From Tropicimonas isoalkanivorans (GTDB lineage Bacteria; Pseudomonadota; Alphaproteobacteria; Rhodobacterales; Rhodobacteraceae): DNA of 64,000 bases. A program made the translations under genes and the position numbers. The notes under the pieces were generated by a model. The model had not been told where the DNA came from, made no database searches, and saw only the letters and a program-made list of their open reading frames with translations. Location: the NCBI RefSeq assembly GCF_900112335.1, contig NZ_FOLG01000001.1, positions 744,001-808,000 on the forward strand, given 5' to 3'. Positions 26,221 to 35,861 of the stretch are shown one piece after another. Position 1 is the stretch's first letter; every line of letters begins with the position of its first letter.

Positions 26221-27108
26221 ATGGGCCGTTTTCTCACCATTCTCGTCATCGTGGCCGTCCTGCTCGGCGCCGGCGGCCTGTGGCTGACGCGTCCGAAGCC
26301 ATTGCCGGAGTCGGCGGTCGCGGGGCTGGAGGGCGACCCCGCGGCCGGGCGGCAGGTATTCCTCGCCGCCGGTTGCGCCGCCTGCCATGCCAAGGCGGGC
26401 GCGGAAGGACAGGAGGCGCCGGAAATGAGCGGCGGCCGACGGCTGGCGACCGCGTACGGTACCTTTGTCGCCCCCAACATTTCGCCCGACGCGGAGGCCG
26501 GTATCGGCGCCTACACGCTCGCGGGGCTCGCCAGCGTTCTCAAACGAGGGGTCACACCGGAAGGCAAACACCTTTACCCGGTCATGCCCTACGCAACTTA
26601 TGCGCGCATGCGTGTGCAGGACATCGCCGATCTGAAGGCCTATCTCGACACGCTGCCCGCCGTTGAGACGCCGGCGGCGGCGAGCGAAGTTGCCTTCCCA
26701 TACTCGCTCCGCAGCCTGGTCGGCTTCTGGAAGTGGCGCTATCTGGACACCGCTTTCGTCGGCGCAGCGCCGAGCCCGCAGATGGAACGCGGACGCTACC
26801 TGGTGGAGGCGCTCGGGCATTGCGCCGAATGCCACACGCCGCGCGACCGTTTCGGCGGACTGGATCGCAGCCGATGGATGGCCGGTGCGCCCAACCCTGT
26901 CGGCACCGGGGAGGTGCCGAACATCACGCCCGCCGCCATCGACTGGTCGCGGAGCGAGATGGTCTGGTACCTGCAGAGCGGCTTCACCCCCAGCCACGAA
27001 GAGGTCGCCGGGGAGATGGAGCCTATCATCGCGGGGCTCGGCCAATTGCCCGAAGAGGACCGGGAGGCGATTGCTGTCTATCTCGCTGGGCTCGCACCGG
27101 TGGAATGA
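26221..27108 (+). CDS. Di-haem cytochrome c
   Basis: A 295-aa protein with an N-terminal membrane anchor (FLTILVIVAVLLGAGGLWL) and two cytochrome c domains. Haem sites CAACH (near residue 57) and CAECH (near 203) are each followed by a NISPD or NITP block and later methionines that may be axial ligands. It resembles the cytochrome subunits of membrane-bound dehydrogenases, but no dehydrogenase gene is adjacent. AAGGC precedes the ATG at 26221. Confidence 0.9.
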   Translation: MGRFLTILVIVAVLLGAGGLWLTRPKPLPESAVAGLEGDPAAGRQVFLAAGCAACHAKAGAEGQEAPEMSGGRRLATAYGTFVAPNISPDAEAGIGAYTLAGLASVLKRGVTPEGKHLYPVMPYATYARMRVQDIADLKAYLDTLPAVETPAAASEVAFPYSLRSLVGFWKWRYLDTAFVGAAPSPQMERGRYLVEALGHCAECHTPRDRFGGLDRSRWMAGAPNPVGTGEVPNITPAAIDWSRSEMVWYLQSGFTPSHEEVAGEMEPIIAGLGQLPEEDREAIAVYLAGLAPVE

Positions 27109-27178
27109 CGGGCATGGCTATTTTGGTCGGCGGTGACGCACGTGCTATGATGCGCCCGCGCAACCACAGGACCGAGCC

Positions 27179-28135
27179 ATGCCGCATCCCGATGGAATGC
27201 CCCCGCAGCAGCCAGGAAAGCTCTGGCTGACCGAAGGCGGGATCGAAACCGAGATCATGTACAAGTGGGGACACGAGCTGCCGCAGTTCGCCATGTTCCC
27301 GCTACTCGACAATCCCGCGGCGCTGCAGGCGATGCAGGACATGTGGCGGCGGTCGCTGGATGTCGCGGCGCAGCACGGCTTCTCCATGGTTATGAACGGG
27401 CTGGATTATCGCGCCAGCCCGGATTGGGCTGCGCTGCTGGGGTATTCGCTGGAAGGGCTGGCCGAGATGCAGCACCGCTCCATCGACTTCCTGCGCGAAC
27501 TGCGGGACGAGTACACGGGCCAGATCCCGGACATGGTTGTCTGCGGCACCGTCGGTCCGCGCGGCGACGCCTACGGGTTGAACCGGGACATAACGGCGGA
27601 CTCGGCGGAGGAGTATCACGCCGTTCAGCTTACCACCCTGCGCGAGGCCGGCGCCGAGATGGCATGGACGATGACGTTCAACAACATCCCCGAGGCCGTG
27701 GGCGCGATTCGTGCGGCCCGTGCCATCGGGTTGCCGATCGTGATGGGCCTGACGCTCGACAGCAACGCGCGCCTCAAGTCGGGGCCGAGCCTTGGAGAGG
27801 CTATCGAAAGGATCGACGCGGAGGCCGGTGGCGGCCCGGAGTTCTACCTGCTGAACTGTTCGCACCCGGTGGAATTCGAACCCGCGCTGGATGGCGGCGA
27901 TTGGGAGCGCCGGATCCGGGCGCTGCGGCCAAACGCGTCCAAGATGGAGAAGATCGCTTTGTGCCAACTCGGTCACCTCGAGGAAGGCAACCCGGTGGAA
28001 CTAGGCCAATTGATGGGCGATCTGGCGCGCCGGCAGCCCCAGATCGACATCTGGGGCGGATGCTGCGGCACCTGCGAGGTGCACCTGGAGGAGATCGCTC
28101 GGAACGTGAAGGCCGCGCGGATGGAAATGGCGTGA
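27179..28135 (+). CDS. Homocysteine S-methyltransferase family protein
   Basis: A 318-aa TIM-barrel protein of the cobalamin-independent, zinc-dependent family. The N-terminal LTEGGIETEI matches the DGG/MGTEL block, and zinc ligands appear as the Cys in LLNCSHP near residue 223 and the double Cys in GGCCGTC near 298. These enzymes methylate homocysteine or related thiols using S-methylmethionine or betaine-like donors; which applies here is unknown. AGGA lies upstream of the ATG. Confidence 0.87.
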   Translation: MPHPDGMPPQQPGKLWLTEGGIETEIMYKWGHELPQFAMFPLLDNPAALQAMQDMWRRSLDVAAQHGFSMVMNGLDYRASPDWAALLGYSLEGLAEMQHRSIDFLRELRDEYTGQIPDMVVCGTVGPRGDAYGLNRDITADSAEEYHAVQLTTLREAGAEMAWTMTFNNIPEAVGAIRAARAIGLPIVMGLTLDSNARLKSGPSLGEAIERIDAEAGGGPEFYLLNCSHPVEFEPALDGGDWERRIRALRPNASKMEKIALCQLGHLEEGNPVELGQLMGDLARRQPQIDIWGGCCGTCEVHLEEIARNVKAARMEMA

Positions 28136-28170
28136 TGTCCTGAACGCATTGACACACGGACGGCGCCGGA

Positions 28171-29112
28171 TCAATCGCCTTCGTCGAACGCGATGGGGGT
28201 CTGCCGCGCACGGTTCACCCTTAGCGTGAACACATCCGGCCGTGCGTAGTGGCCGCTCACGTCGAACTTGCGCCGGGAGGCGCGCGCCGCGTCAACGTCG
28301 ATCTCTGCAAACAGAAGCCCCTGTTCGCGCGACATGGGCCCCGCCTCCCGCCCGCCGAAGGGGCGAAAGACGACTGCATCGCCGGGATTCACCCATTCTT
28401 CCGGATCGGGGAAAAGCTCCTCCCGATAGGGCACCAACGCCGGCACGTCCGACGCCTTCAGCGCCGTCGCGCAACCCACCACCCAGCAACCGCCCTCGCG
28501 CGCGATGTGCTGCATGGTGGCGAGCCAGGTCGCGCCGCTGTCCCAGGTCGGAGCGGCGTAGATATCTATGCTCTGCGCGTAGAGAGCGAACCGCGCGAGC
28601 GGCATGTAGTTTTCCCAGCACAGCAGCGCGCCCACCCGGCCCACGGCTGTGTCGACCACGTTCAGCGTCGAGCCGTCACCGAAGCCCCAGATCATGCGCT
28701 CGGGGTTCGTAGGCATCAGCTTGCGGTGATTGTTCAGCAGCCGCCCGTCCGCGTCGATGATCGCCACGCTGTTATAGAGCGTGCTGCCGCTCACCGCGCC
28801 GTCGAGTTCCTGGTGGCCCATGACGACGACCATGGAATGCTCCTTCGCGGCCGCCTTTACCGGGGCGAGATCGTCCCGGCTCAGATCGATGGAATTGGCC
28901 TGGGCGCGGGCGAACAACTCATCCGTTTTGCCCATCCCTGCGCCGGGGGCCAGACGCCAGACGAACGTCGGGTAGCCGGGTAGCCACGCCTCGGGGAACA
29001 CGATCATCTCGCAGCCTTCCGCTCCGGCCTCCGCAACAAGGTCCACCGCGCGTTCCAGCGAACGTTCCTTGTCCAGGTAGACCGGCGGATACTGCACCAC
29101 GGCAAGTCTCAT
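28171..29112 (-). CDS. Nitrilase family hydrolase
   Basis: A 313-aa carbon-nitrogen hydrolase of the nitrilase branch. The Glu-Lys-Cys triad is visible as FPEAWLPGYP (Glu), NNHRKLMPTNPE (Lys) and GALLCWENYMPL (Cys). The arrangement CWEN is characteristic of true nitrilases that convert nitriles to acids and ammonia. GGAGG lies seven bases before the ATG at 29112. It is next to lipA on the same strand, without obvious functional connection. Confidence 0.92.
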   Translation of the reverse strand: MRLAVVQYPPVYLDKERSLERAVDLVAEAGAEGCEMIVFPEAWLPGYPTFVWRLAPGAGMGKTDELFARAQANSIDLSRDDLAPVKAAAKEHSMVVVMGHQELDGAVSGSTLYNSVAIIDADGRLLNNHRKLMPTNPERMIWGFGDGSTLNVVDTAVGRVGALLCWENYMPLARFALYAQSIDIYAAPTWDSGATWLATMQHIAREGGCWVVGCATALKASDVPALVPYREELFPDPEEWVNPGDAVVFRPFGGREAGPMSREQGLLFAEIDVDAARASRRKFDVSGHYARPDVFTLRVNRARQTPIAFDEGD

Positions 29113-29191
29113 GACAGCCCCTCCAAGCGGATCGGAGGAGCGTAGTCGGTTCCGCAACGTAAATCAAAGAGTGGCCGGCAGCGCCGGTCTG

Positions 29192-30142
29192 TCAGGCCCG
29201 CCCGAGCTTCGCCAGCCGCGCCGCCCGCAAACGGTCGAAATCGTCGCCCGCGTGGTAGGAGGAGCGCGTGAGCGGCGTTGCCGAGACCATCAGGAAGCCC
29301 TTGCCGTATGCCGCCTTTTCGTAGGACTTGAATTCGTCCGGCGTCACGAACCGCTCCACGGCGTGGTGCTTGGGCGTCGGTTGCAGGTATTGGCCAATGG
29401 TCAGGAAATCGACGTCCGCCGATCGCATGTCGTCCATCACCTGCAGCACACCTTGCCGGTCCTCACCCAGTCCGACCATGATGCCCGACTTCGTGAACAT
29501 CGTGGGGTCCAGCTCCTTCACCCGCTGAAGCAGGCGGAGGGAGTGGAAATAGCGCGCACCGGGCCGGACCGAGGGATAGAGGCCAGGGACCGTCTCAAGG
29601 TTGTGGTTGAATACGTCGGGTTTCGCCTCGACCACGGTTTCCAGAACCGAAGGCGCGCATTTCAGGAAGTCCGGCGTGAGGATCTCGATTGTGGAATCCG
29701 GCGCTCGGTGACGGATGGCGCGGATGGTCTGCGCGAAATGCTCCGCCCCGCCGTCCTCCAGATCGTCACGGTCGACGGAGGTGATGACCACGTGGCGCAG
29801 GCCAAGCTTCTCCACCGCGTGCGCCACGCGGCCCGGCTCGAACACGTCGAGATCCGACGGCTTGCCGGTGGCCACGTTGCAGAAGGTGCAGCCACGGGTG
29901 CAGATCTCGCCCATGATCATCATGGTGGCGTGGCCTTGGGTCCAGCACTCGCCCACGTTCGGGCAGCCGGCCTCCTCGCAGACGGTGGAGAGCCCCAGGT
30001 CGCGCATCAGCTTGTGCGTGTCGTTGAACCCCTGCCCGCCGGGCGCCCTCACGCGAATCCAGTCCGGCTTCTTCGGCTGGGCGTTGTCCGGGCGGTGCGC
30101 CTTTTCCGGGTGGCGTTGGTCGGGGATCTTCAGGTCGCGCAT
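29192..30142 (-). CDS. lipA: Lipoyl synthase
   Basis: Radical SAM enzyme inserting sulfur into octanoyl groups to make lipoate, 316 aa. Both clusters are present: [12 protein letters not shown] for the auxiliary 4Fe-4S centre and CTRGCTFC for the radical SAM centre; the final [10 protein letters not shown] block is also conserved. The ATG at 30142 is preferred over a GTG four codons upstream because GAGG is six bases before it. Confidence 0.97.
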   Translation of the reverse strand: MRDLKIPDQRHPEKAHRPDNAQPKKPDWIRVRAPGGQGFNDTHKLMRDLGLSTVCEEAGCPNVGECWTQGHATMMIMGEICTRGCTFCNVATGKPSDLDVFEPGRVAHAVEKLGLRHVVITSVDRDDLEDGGAEHFAQTIRAIRHRAPDSTIEILTPDFLKCAPSVLETVVEAKPDVFNHNLETVPGLYPSVRPGARYFHSLRLLQRVKELDPTMFTKSGIMVGLGEDRQGVLQVMDDMRSADVDFLTIGQYLQPTPKHHAVERFVTPDEFKSYEKAAYGKGFLMVSATPLTRSSYHAGDDFDRLRAARLAKLGRA

Positions 30143-30341
30143 GTCACACCTCACGAGTTCTCTCCCTCATATATGGTGCAGGCCCCGAAACCAATTGCCC
30201 TTTTCGGAGCGCAAAGCCGGCTTGCGGCGCGAGGGAACCGCCTGAAATAAGGCGCCCCACGAAATCGTGCGACACGATCTTGCAAAATATCTTTGGCTTT
30301 CGACTGATCCTGTCCAATATTCGCCGCTGGGAGGACGCCCT

Positions 30342-31343
30342 ATGGAATCCAGGAACCATCACGCGGACCGCGTGGTCGAGGTGGCACAGTCCGGGACGGC
30401 CGCGGCGCGCTCGCGTCTGGCCGCATCTTGGCGCCGTTCGATGGTCAAGCACGGGCTCGACCCGACACAGGATCACTACCGCCACCGCCTGGGCGACACG
30501 CAGCTCAAGTTGCGCAAGGAGGCCCTGGAGCCGTTTCTGCGGATCGCGGCACCACAGCTCGACAGGCTTTATTCGCTGCTGGGCATGAACGGCTGCGGCG
30601 TGGTGCTGACCGATGCCGAAGGCGTCATCCTCGAACAGCGATACTCCGAGGGGGACGCCGCGATCTTCGAGACCTGGGGCCTGTGGGAAGGCGCGGACTG
30701 GAGCGAGGCCCGCGAAGGCACCAACGGCATCGGCACCTGCCTTGCCGAAGGGCGGCGTCTGATCGTCCACCGGGACGAGCATTTCCATCCCCGCAATATC
30801 GCCATGAGCTGCATCGACGCGCCGATCTATGGCGCGGACGGGCAGTTGCTCGCGGCGCTCGACGTCTCCTCCGCACGGGCCGATCAGACCGAGGCGATCA
30901 ACAAACTGATCGCCGCGACGGTGGCCCAGACCGTCCGGCAGATCGAGGCCGAGCACTTCCGCGCGAGTTTCCCCGAGAGCCGCATCGTTGTGGTGGAAAG
31001 TGGCGATGCGGATGCCGCGGCGCTGCTCGCGGTGGATGGCGACGATATCGTCGTTGGCGCGACCCGCGAGGCGCGGCGGCGGTTCGATCTGGGCAACGGC
31101 CCGCTCGTGAAGGCACGACCGGCGCGCGATCTGCTGGAGTCCGGCGATGGTCCGAGCGGCTTCGAACGGGCGGAGCGGGCGGCGGTGAAACGCGCCCTCG
31201 CCCGTGCCGGCGGGAACGTCAGCCAGGCGGCCCGCGCACTCGGAATCGGCCGGGCGACGCTTTATCGGCGGATGAAACGGCTCGGATTGCTGGACTCCGG
31301 CGCCGAGTCGGGCGAAACCGGCGACGACCTGTCTCAGGGTTGA
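30342..31343 (+). CDS. GAF-Fis transcriptional regulator, AcoR-like without AAA+ domain
   Basis: A 333-aa protein. The N-terminal half is a GAF-type sensor region as in AcoR (SWRRSMVKHGLDP, then VVLTDAEGVILEQRYSEGDA and REGTNGIGTCLAEGR); the C-terminus is a Fis-type helix-turn-helix (GNVSQAARALGIGRATLYRRMKRLGL). The central sigma-54 AAA+ ATPase with its GAFTGA loop is absent, so it cannot activate sigma-54 polymerase in the usual way. GGAGG lies seven bases before the ATG. It directly precedes the aldehyde dehydrogenase and probably controls it. Confidence 0.9.
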   Translation: MESRNHHADRVVEVAQSGTAAARSRLAASWRRSMVKHGLDPTQDHYRHRLGDTQLKLRKEALEPFLRIAAPQLDRLYSLLGMNGCGVVLTDAEGVILEQRYSEGDAAIFETWGLWEGADWSEAREGTNGIGTCLAEGRRLIVHRDEHFHPRNIAMSCIDAPIYGADGQLLAALDVSSARADQTEAINKLIAATVAQTVRQIEAEHFRASFPESRIVVVESGDADAAALLAVDGDDIVVGATREARRRFDLGNGPLVKARPARDLLESGDGPSGFERAERAAVKRALARAGGNVSQAARALGIGRATLYRRMKRLGLLDSGAESGETGDDLSQG

Positions 31344-31450
31344 GACACATGGCCGCTCCCGACGTATGCGCCGGGGGTCACAGGGCCAGTACCTCCTCCT
31401 AGTCTCCTCCCATTCCGGGCCATGACCCGGTCCGTCTGGGAGGACACCAA

Positions 31451-32974
31451 ATGAACGAGATGACGCAACCGGCCGCAACAGGCCACACGTCGCCCTTCAA
31501 AGACCGTTACGACAACTTCATCGGTGGACAGTTCGTGCCGCCGAAATCCGGCCGCTACTTCGACAACGTGACGCCGATCACCGGCCAGGTGGTCTGCGAA
31601 GTCGCCCGCTCCAACGCCGAGGATGTGGAGTCCGCGCTCGACGCCGCCCACGCAGCGAAGGACGCCTGGGGCCGCACCTCGCCGGCGGAACGCTCCAACA
31701 TCCTGCTCAAGATCGCCGACCGGATGGAGCAGAACCTCGACCTTCTCGCCGCCGCCGAGACCTGGGACAACGGCAAGCCCATCCGCGAGACCACCGGGGC
31801 CGACATTCCCCTCTCCATCGACCACTTCCGATACTTCGCGGGCGTGCTGCGCGGACAGGAAGGCACGATGTCGGAGATCGACGCCGATACCGTGGCCTAT
31901 CACTACCACGAACCCCTGGGCGTCGTGGGCCAGATCATCCCCTGGAACTTCTCCGTGCTGATGGCCGCCTGGAAGCTGGCCCCGGCGCTGGCCGCAGGCA
32001 ACTGCGTCGTTCTCAAACCCGCCGAGCAGACCCCGGCCGCCATCATGGTTCTGGCAGAGATGGTCGCGGACCTGCTGCCCCCCGGCGTGATGAACATCGT
32101 CAACGGGTACGGCGCCGAGGTCGGTGCGCCGTTGGCAAGAAGCACCCGCATCGCCAAGATCGCCTTCACCGGATCCACCCAGACCGGCCGCATGATCATG
32201 CAGTACGCCACCGAGAACCTGATCCCGGTGACGCTGGAACTGGGCGGCAAGTCTCCCAACATCTTCTTCTCGGATGTCATGCGCGAGGATGACGCCTATC
32301 TCGACAAGGCCATCGAAGGCTTCGTCATGTTCGCGTTCAACCAGGGCGAGGTCTGTACCTGCCCGAGCCGCGCGCTGGTCCAGGAGGATATCTACGACGC
32401 CTTTATCGAGCGGGCCGTCGCCCGCGTGCAGGCGATCGTTCAGGGCGATCCGCGCAGGATGGACACGATGGTCGGCGCACAGGCGAGCCAGGAGCAGCAG
32501 GAAAAGATCCTCTCCTACCTGAAGATCGGCCGCGAGGAAGGCGCCGAGGTGCTGACCGGCGGGGACGCCGCGAAGCTGGGCGGCGAACTGGAGAGCGGCT
32601 ATTACATCCAGCCGACGATCCTGAAGGGCCACAACAAGATGCGGGTCTTCCAGGAGGAAATCTTCGGCCCGGTGGTGTCGGTGACCACCTTCAAGGACGA
32701 GGAGGACGCGCTGCACATCGCGAACGACACGATGTACGGCCTCGGCGCTGGCGTGTGGTCGCGGGATCTGAACACCTGCTACCGCTTCGGCCGCCACATC
32801 CAGGCCGGACGCGTGTGGGTGAACAACTATCACAGCTACCCCGCGCACGCGGCCTTCGGCGGCTACAAGCAGTCCGGCATTGGGCGCGAGAACCACAAGA
32901 TGATGCTCGATCATTACCAGCAGACCAAGAACATGCTGGTCAGCTACAACCCGACCAAGAACGGCTTCTTCTGA
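31451..32974 (+). CDS. Aldehyde dehydrogenase, ExaC/AcoD type
   Basis: A 507-aa NAD-dependent dehydrogenase. Catalytic Cys lies in [12 protein letters not shown], the general-base Glu in [11 protein letters not shown], and the NAD loop in [11 protein letters not shown]. The CTCPSR context and overall length match acetaldehyde dehydrogenases such as ExaC and AcoD, used in ethanol or acetoin catabolism. An AcoR-like regulator is encoded 107 bp upstream, which supports acetaldehyde as substrate. A GGGAGG site precedes the ATG. Confidence 0.94.
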   Translation: MNEMTQPAATGHTSPFKDRYDNFIGGQFVPPKSGRYFDNVTPITGQVVCEVARSNAEDVESALDAAHAAKDAWGRTSPAERSNILLKIADRMEQNLDLLAAAETWDNGKPIRETTGADIPLSIDHFRYFAGVLRGQEGTMSEIDADTVAYHYHEPLGVVGQIIPWNFSVLMAAWKLAPALAAGNCVVLKPAEQTPAAIMVLAEMVADLLPPGVMNIVNGYGAEVGAPLARSTRIAKIAFTGSTQTGRMIMQYATENLIPVTLELGGKSPNIFFSDVMREDDAYLDKAIEGFVMFAFNQGEVCTCPSRALVQEDIYDAFIERAVARVQAIVQGDPRRMDTMVGAQASQEQQEKILSYLKIGREEGAEVLTGGDAAKLGGELESGYYIQPTILKGHNKMRVFQEEIFGPVVSVTTFKDEEDALHIANDTMYGLGAGVWSRDLNTCYRFGRHIQAGRVWVNNYHSYPAHAAFGGYKQSGIGRENHKMMLDHYQQTKNMLVSYNPTKNGFF

Positions 32975-32986
32975 ACCCAACGAAAA

Positions 32987-33012
32987 GAGGGCCCACCTCC
33001 CCCCGGGCCCTC
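32987..33012. terminator. Hairpin after aldehyde dehydrogenase gene
   Basis: GAGGGCCC at 32987-32994 pairs with GGGCCCTC at 33005-33012. The T tract (TTTT) is on the minus-strand side, so on the plus strand this is a stem without a T run; it may be a Rho-independent stop for antisense transcription or an RNA 3' end stabiliser. Confidence 0.45.
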
Positions 33013-33210
33013 CGACCGGTCGGCGGGCGTCCCCTCCCTCTACCGTCCGTCGACCCTTCCGGCCCGTCGACCGTCTGCTGACGGTCGGCGGGCCAGTCGA
33101 TCTCGTCCTCCCTTACCGCGACGCAAAACGCGCCTGCTGTGCTACACTGGCCGCAAGGCGGAAACCGGCATGACAAGAGCAGCGAGGCGCAGCCCGGGAG
33201 GAGGGTCCCG

Positions 33211-33507
33211 ATGATCATGCGCATTTTCCAGGTGACGACCCACCCGGGCAAGGAAGCCGAGTTCGCGCGGTTCTTCCACGAGGTGGCCATTCCGATGATG
33301 AAAAGCACGCCGGGCCTGGTGCGGTTATTACCGGGCCTGCCGCATGGCGATCATCCAAACGAGTTCTCGATGGTGATGGTCTGGGACAGCCTCGACGCGC
33401 TCAAGGCGTTCGTGGGAGAGGACTATACCAACCCGCACATCGATCCCTCGGAGGCTGACCTGGTCAAGTTCCGACGGATTTCGCACTACGACCTGATCGA
33501 AATTTGA
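33211..33507 (+). CDS. Antibiotic biosynthesis monooxygenase-like protein
   Basis: A 98-aa ferredoxin-like ABM fold protein: MRIFQVTTHPGKEAEFARFF, then EFSMVMVWDSLDALKAFVG and a C-terminal VKFRRISHYDL. Such proteins are small dimers, some degrading haem or oxidising quinones, and the fold alone does not define activity. A GGAGGAGGG site precedes the ATG at 33211. Confidence 0.8.
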   Translation: MIMRIFQVTTHPGKEAEFARFFHEVAIPMMKSTPGLVRLLPGLPHGDHPNEFSMVMVWDSLDALKAFVGEDYTNPHIDPSEADLVKFRRISHYDLIEI

Positions 33508-33581
33508 CAGCCCCTGGAATGCCGTCGTCTGCTGGCCCGGGTACCAACTGATTTTCGTGGTGTGGAACAGGGAGAGCCGAC

Positions 33582-34456
33582 TTGTCTCATCCCGCTGACG
33601 TTCTCGTCAGGGCGTTCCTCGCAGTCCCTTCGATCTGCACCGCCGTCGCCGCCTCCGCCTTCACCCCGCCGACGGTGTGACCGTCACGTTTTACGGCCAG
33701 GTGAGCCCCATGTACCTCGGCTACGACGACGACGCGAAATCCTACGGCAACCTCACCGACAACGGGAATTCGAACTGCCGTATCGGGCTCACGCTCATGC
33801 AACCCGCGGGGAGCGGCCTCACGTTCGGCATGGTGCTGGAGGCAGCGCTCGGCGGCCCTCAATGCTCCGGGTTCGCTCAAGTGTCGGACCCGATCTGGAT
33901 TTGGCAAAAGACGGACATCCGGAAAGCCGAGATTAGCCTGGGCGGTCATTTCGGCACACTGTTCTTGGGTCAGGGCAGCATGGCGACAGATAGCGTCGCG
34001 GCGCGCGACCTCTCCGGCACCGCGCTTGCCGGATACGTCAACCGGCCCGATACTGCCGGCAGTTACTCCCTTCGCAGGCGGGACGGCGACCTTTCGGGTT
34101 TCACCATCGGCGACGTCTTCAAGGACTACAACGGAAGCACGAGGAAGCAGATACGGTATGACACCCCGGGATGGAACGGTTTGAGCCTGCGAGGCGCCTA
34201 GTGGTACGAGGCGTTGAGCGGTGGCGACCAGTCCGACGACTATGACGTCGCGCGCTCGTACGGCGGAGACATCACCGATCTCAAGCTGGACGGCGCCATT
34301 GGCTATGGCTGGAACGCCAACAACGGCGATTTTGCGGAAAGCTGGATGGAATCCGTCTCGGCGGTGCACACGCCCCCAGGGATCAACGGCAAAATCGCGG
34401 CCGGCGGCGCAGATGGCCGCGGCGGGAAGGTGGGAAGGTTACGTGCGCCGATATGA
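33582..34456 (+). pseudogene. Decayed porin gene (frameshift, internal stop, lost 3' end)
   Basis: The frame from 33677 encodes a typical Rhodobacterales porin N-terminus (VTVTFYGQVSPMYLGYDD, later GHFGTLFLGQGSMATDS). It is broken by an in-frame TAG at 34199-34201, after which the same frame continues as porin (WYEALSGGDQSDDYD). A signal-peptide-like segment (FLAVPSICTAVAASAFT) lies upstream in another frame, joined through a C run near 33664-33667, consistent with a one-base loss. The 3' part ends after GINGKIAAGG at roughly half the usual porin length. At least three lesions make a functional product unlikely. Confidence 0.85.
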
Positions 34457-34482
34457 AAAAGGCGCCCCCGGGGAGGCGCCTT
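34456..34482 (-). terminator. Terminator after DUF6456 gene
   Basis: AAGGCGCC at 34459-34466 pairs with GGCGCCTT at 34475-34482; on the minus strand the stem is followed by TTTTT. It lies 26 bp past the stop of the DUF6456 gene and may also act on the plus strand for the former porin gene. Confidence 0.8.
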
Positions 34483-34507
34483 ACTTCGGTCGGACGTCCG
34501 GCCGCCG

Positions 34508-35659
34508 TCAGCCGATCATGCCGCGTCCGGGGCCATAGGTTTCCTCGTAATGCCGGGCCAGGCGCGCCAAAGCGATGCGCAACACGATCTTGCCGGAACG
34601 CGCGGACCAGCCCAGACGCCGTTCGGTCGCTTCAAGCCCTTCGAGAAAGCAGCAGCAGCGCAGCACCATGTCGCCCAGCCCCGGCCCCAACTCGCGCAGC
34701 GCGCGAGCGACGCGGTCCCGCGCGCCTTCCGGGCCGGACACCGGGTCTCCACCGCCGAAGCCGCCGCGCGCGCCACCGGTGAGGAAACGCTCCCAGTTCT
34801 GCGCAACGCGCGGGCCCATCTGCGCCAGTTCGAAGTCCTCGCGCAAGCGTTCGGCGGCGGCCACGTGTTCGGGGTCGAGGAAGGGCGTACCGTCCTTGTC
34901 GCGGCGGCGGGCGAGCTGGACGACCGGGCTCTCAGCCATGTTGTAGCGCACCCGGCGGCGGCGGGGCTCGCCCTCGCCCTCATCGTCGAACACGACCTTC
35001 TGGCCCCAGTCCCTGTGCTGATCGGCAAAAGGCATCGGCGCCTCGGCGAAACCGGCACCGGCGCCCTCCTCGCTCAGCAGCCGCTTCAACGCGGCGCGCC
35101 CCGCGGCGGTGATCGTGTAGCTCGTCACGCGGCCCGACGACCGGCTGGCAATCCATTCCTTCAGCGCGAAGGCCTGAGCCACCGGCCGGTCCACCACCGC
35201 CGTCCGCGTGGTGCGGCCATCCGGCATCTCGCGCAGAACCGCGGCTTTGTCCATCTCCGGCGCGACGGCGAGCACCGCGCCGCTTTCGGACAGCCGTCGC
35301 AGGATACGGCGCGCTTCGCGCAGGACGGTGGTTTCCTCGCAAACGGCAGTGGGCTTGTCCGTGTGCAGCGAGCAATATGCGGTCATGTCGGCGGTCTCCT
35401 CAGGTCCGGTTCGCTTTCTTCGTTCGGTCCTGAAATGCTCCGCGCCCAGCCGGGCCAGCGCTTCGTCTACGAGCGGGTCGTCCCGCCGCTGTTCGAAACG
35501 CCGAATCCGGCGCAGGATGGTCGAGGCATGGCACCCTTCGGCGCGGGCGACTTCGCGGATCGACACACCTTGTTCAGTGTGCCGGAGATAGTGCATCGCG
35601 GCCTGCGGAACCCAACCGGGCACCTTGCCCGCCAGATCGTCATCGGCCTCACTCGTCAT
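34508..35659 (-). CDS. DUF6456 helix-turn-helix protein, possible GafA-like GTA activator
   Basis: A 383-aa predicted DNA-binding protein. The N-terminal part has a helix-turn-helix (VSIREVARAEGCHASTILRR, residues about 32-51). The middle contains a winged-helix-like region (SGRVTSYTITAAGRAALKRLL). The C-terminal DUF6456 domain includes the basic RRRRVRYNMAESPV segment and ends GKIVLRIALARLARHYE. From memory, the R. capsulatus GTA activator GafA belongs to this kind of protein; I could not verify this, so the GafA link is inference. The start at 35659 is chosen over in-frame ATGs at 35683 and 35695. A CtrA-like site lies 27 bp upstream. Confidence 0.7.
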   Translation of the reverse strand: MTSEADDDLAGKVPGWVPQAAMHYLRHTEQGVSIREVARAEGCHASTILRRIRRFEQRRDDPLVDEALARLGAEHFRTERRKRTGPEETADMTAYCSLHTDKPTAVCEETTVLREARRILRRLSESGAVLAVAPEMDKAAVLREMPDGRTTRTAVVDRPVAQAFALKEWIASRSSGRVTSYTITAAGRAALKRLLSEEGAGAGFAEAPMPFADQHRDWGQKVVFDDEGEGEPRRRRVRYNMAESPVVQLARRRDKDGTPFLDPEHVAAAERLREDFELAQMGPRVAQNWERFLTGGARGGFGGGDPVSGPEGARDRVARALRELGPGLGDMVLRCCCFLEGLEATERRLGWSARSGKIVLRIALARLARHYEETYGPGRGMIG

Positions 35660-35685
35660 ACACCTGAAGTCTCCGGAAACCATGG

Positions 35686-35700
35686 TTAAACGCATCTTAC
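35686..35700. promoter_or_regulatory. CtrA-like site upstream of DUF6456 gene
   Basis: TTAA-N7-TTAC matches the CtrA consensus TTAA-N7-TTAA at seven of eight defined positions. It lies in the 202-bp divergent region between the DUF6456 and DUF6477 genes, an AT-rich stretch that should hold both promoters. One mismatch and the short motif leave room for chance. Confidence 0.4.
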
Positions 35701-35861
35701 CTCGTACCGGCGAATCCCTTCGCTCCGGTTAATTTCAAGACTTCGGCAAGAATTGTTTAAAATTGACAAACATTCCTGAGTGCCCCGTGCGGTGGAGTCG
35801 GCAGGTCCGCAACGCCCGCTGGAGGTGTGCCAGTTTCCCGGCACACTCACGGAGACTCGCC

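Noticed and set aside
34199-34201. Amber codon read as pyrrolysine or programmed read-through
   Set aside because: Pyrrolysine is not known in porins, no pyl genes are visible, and the gene has additional lesions.
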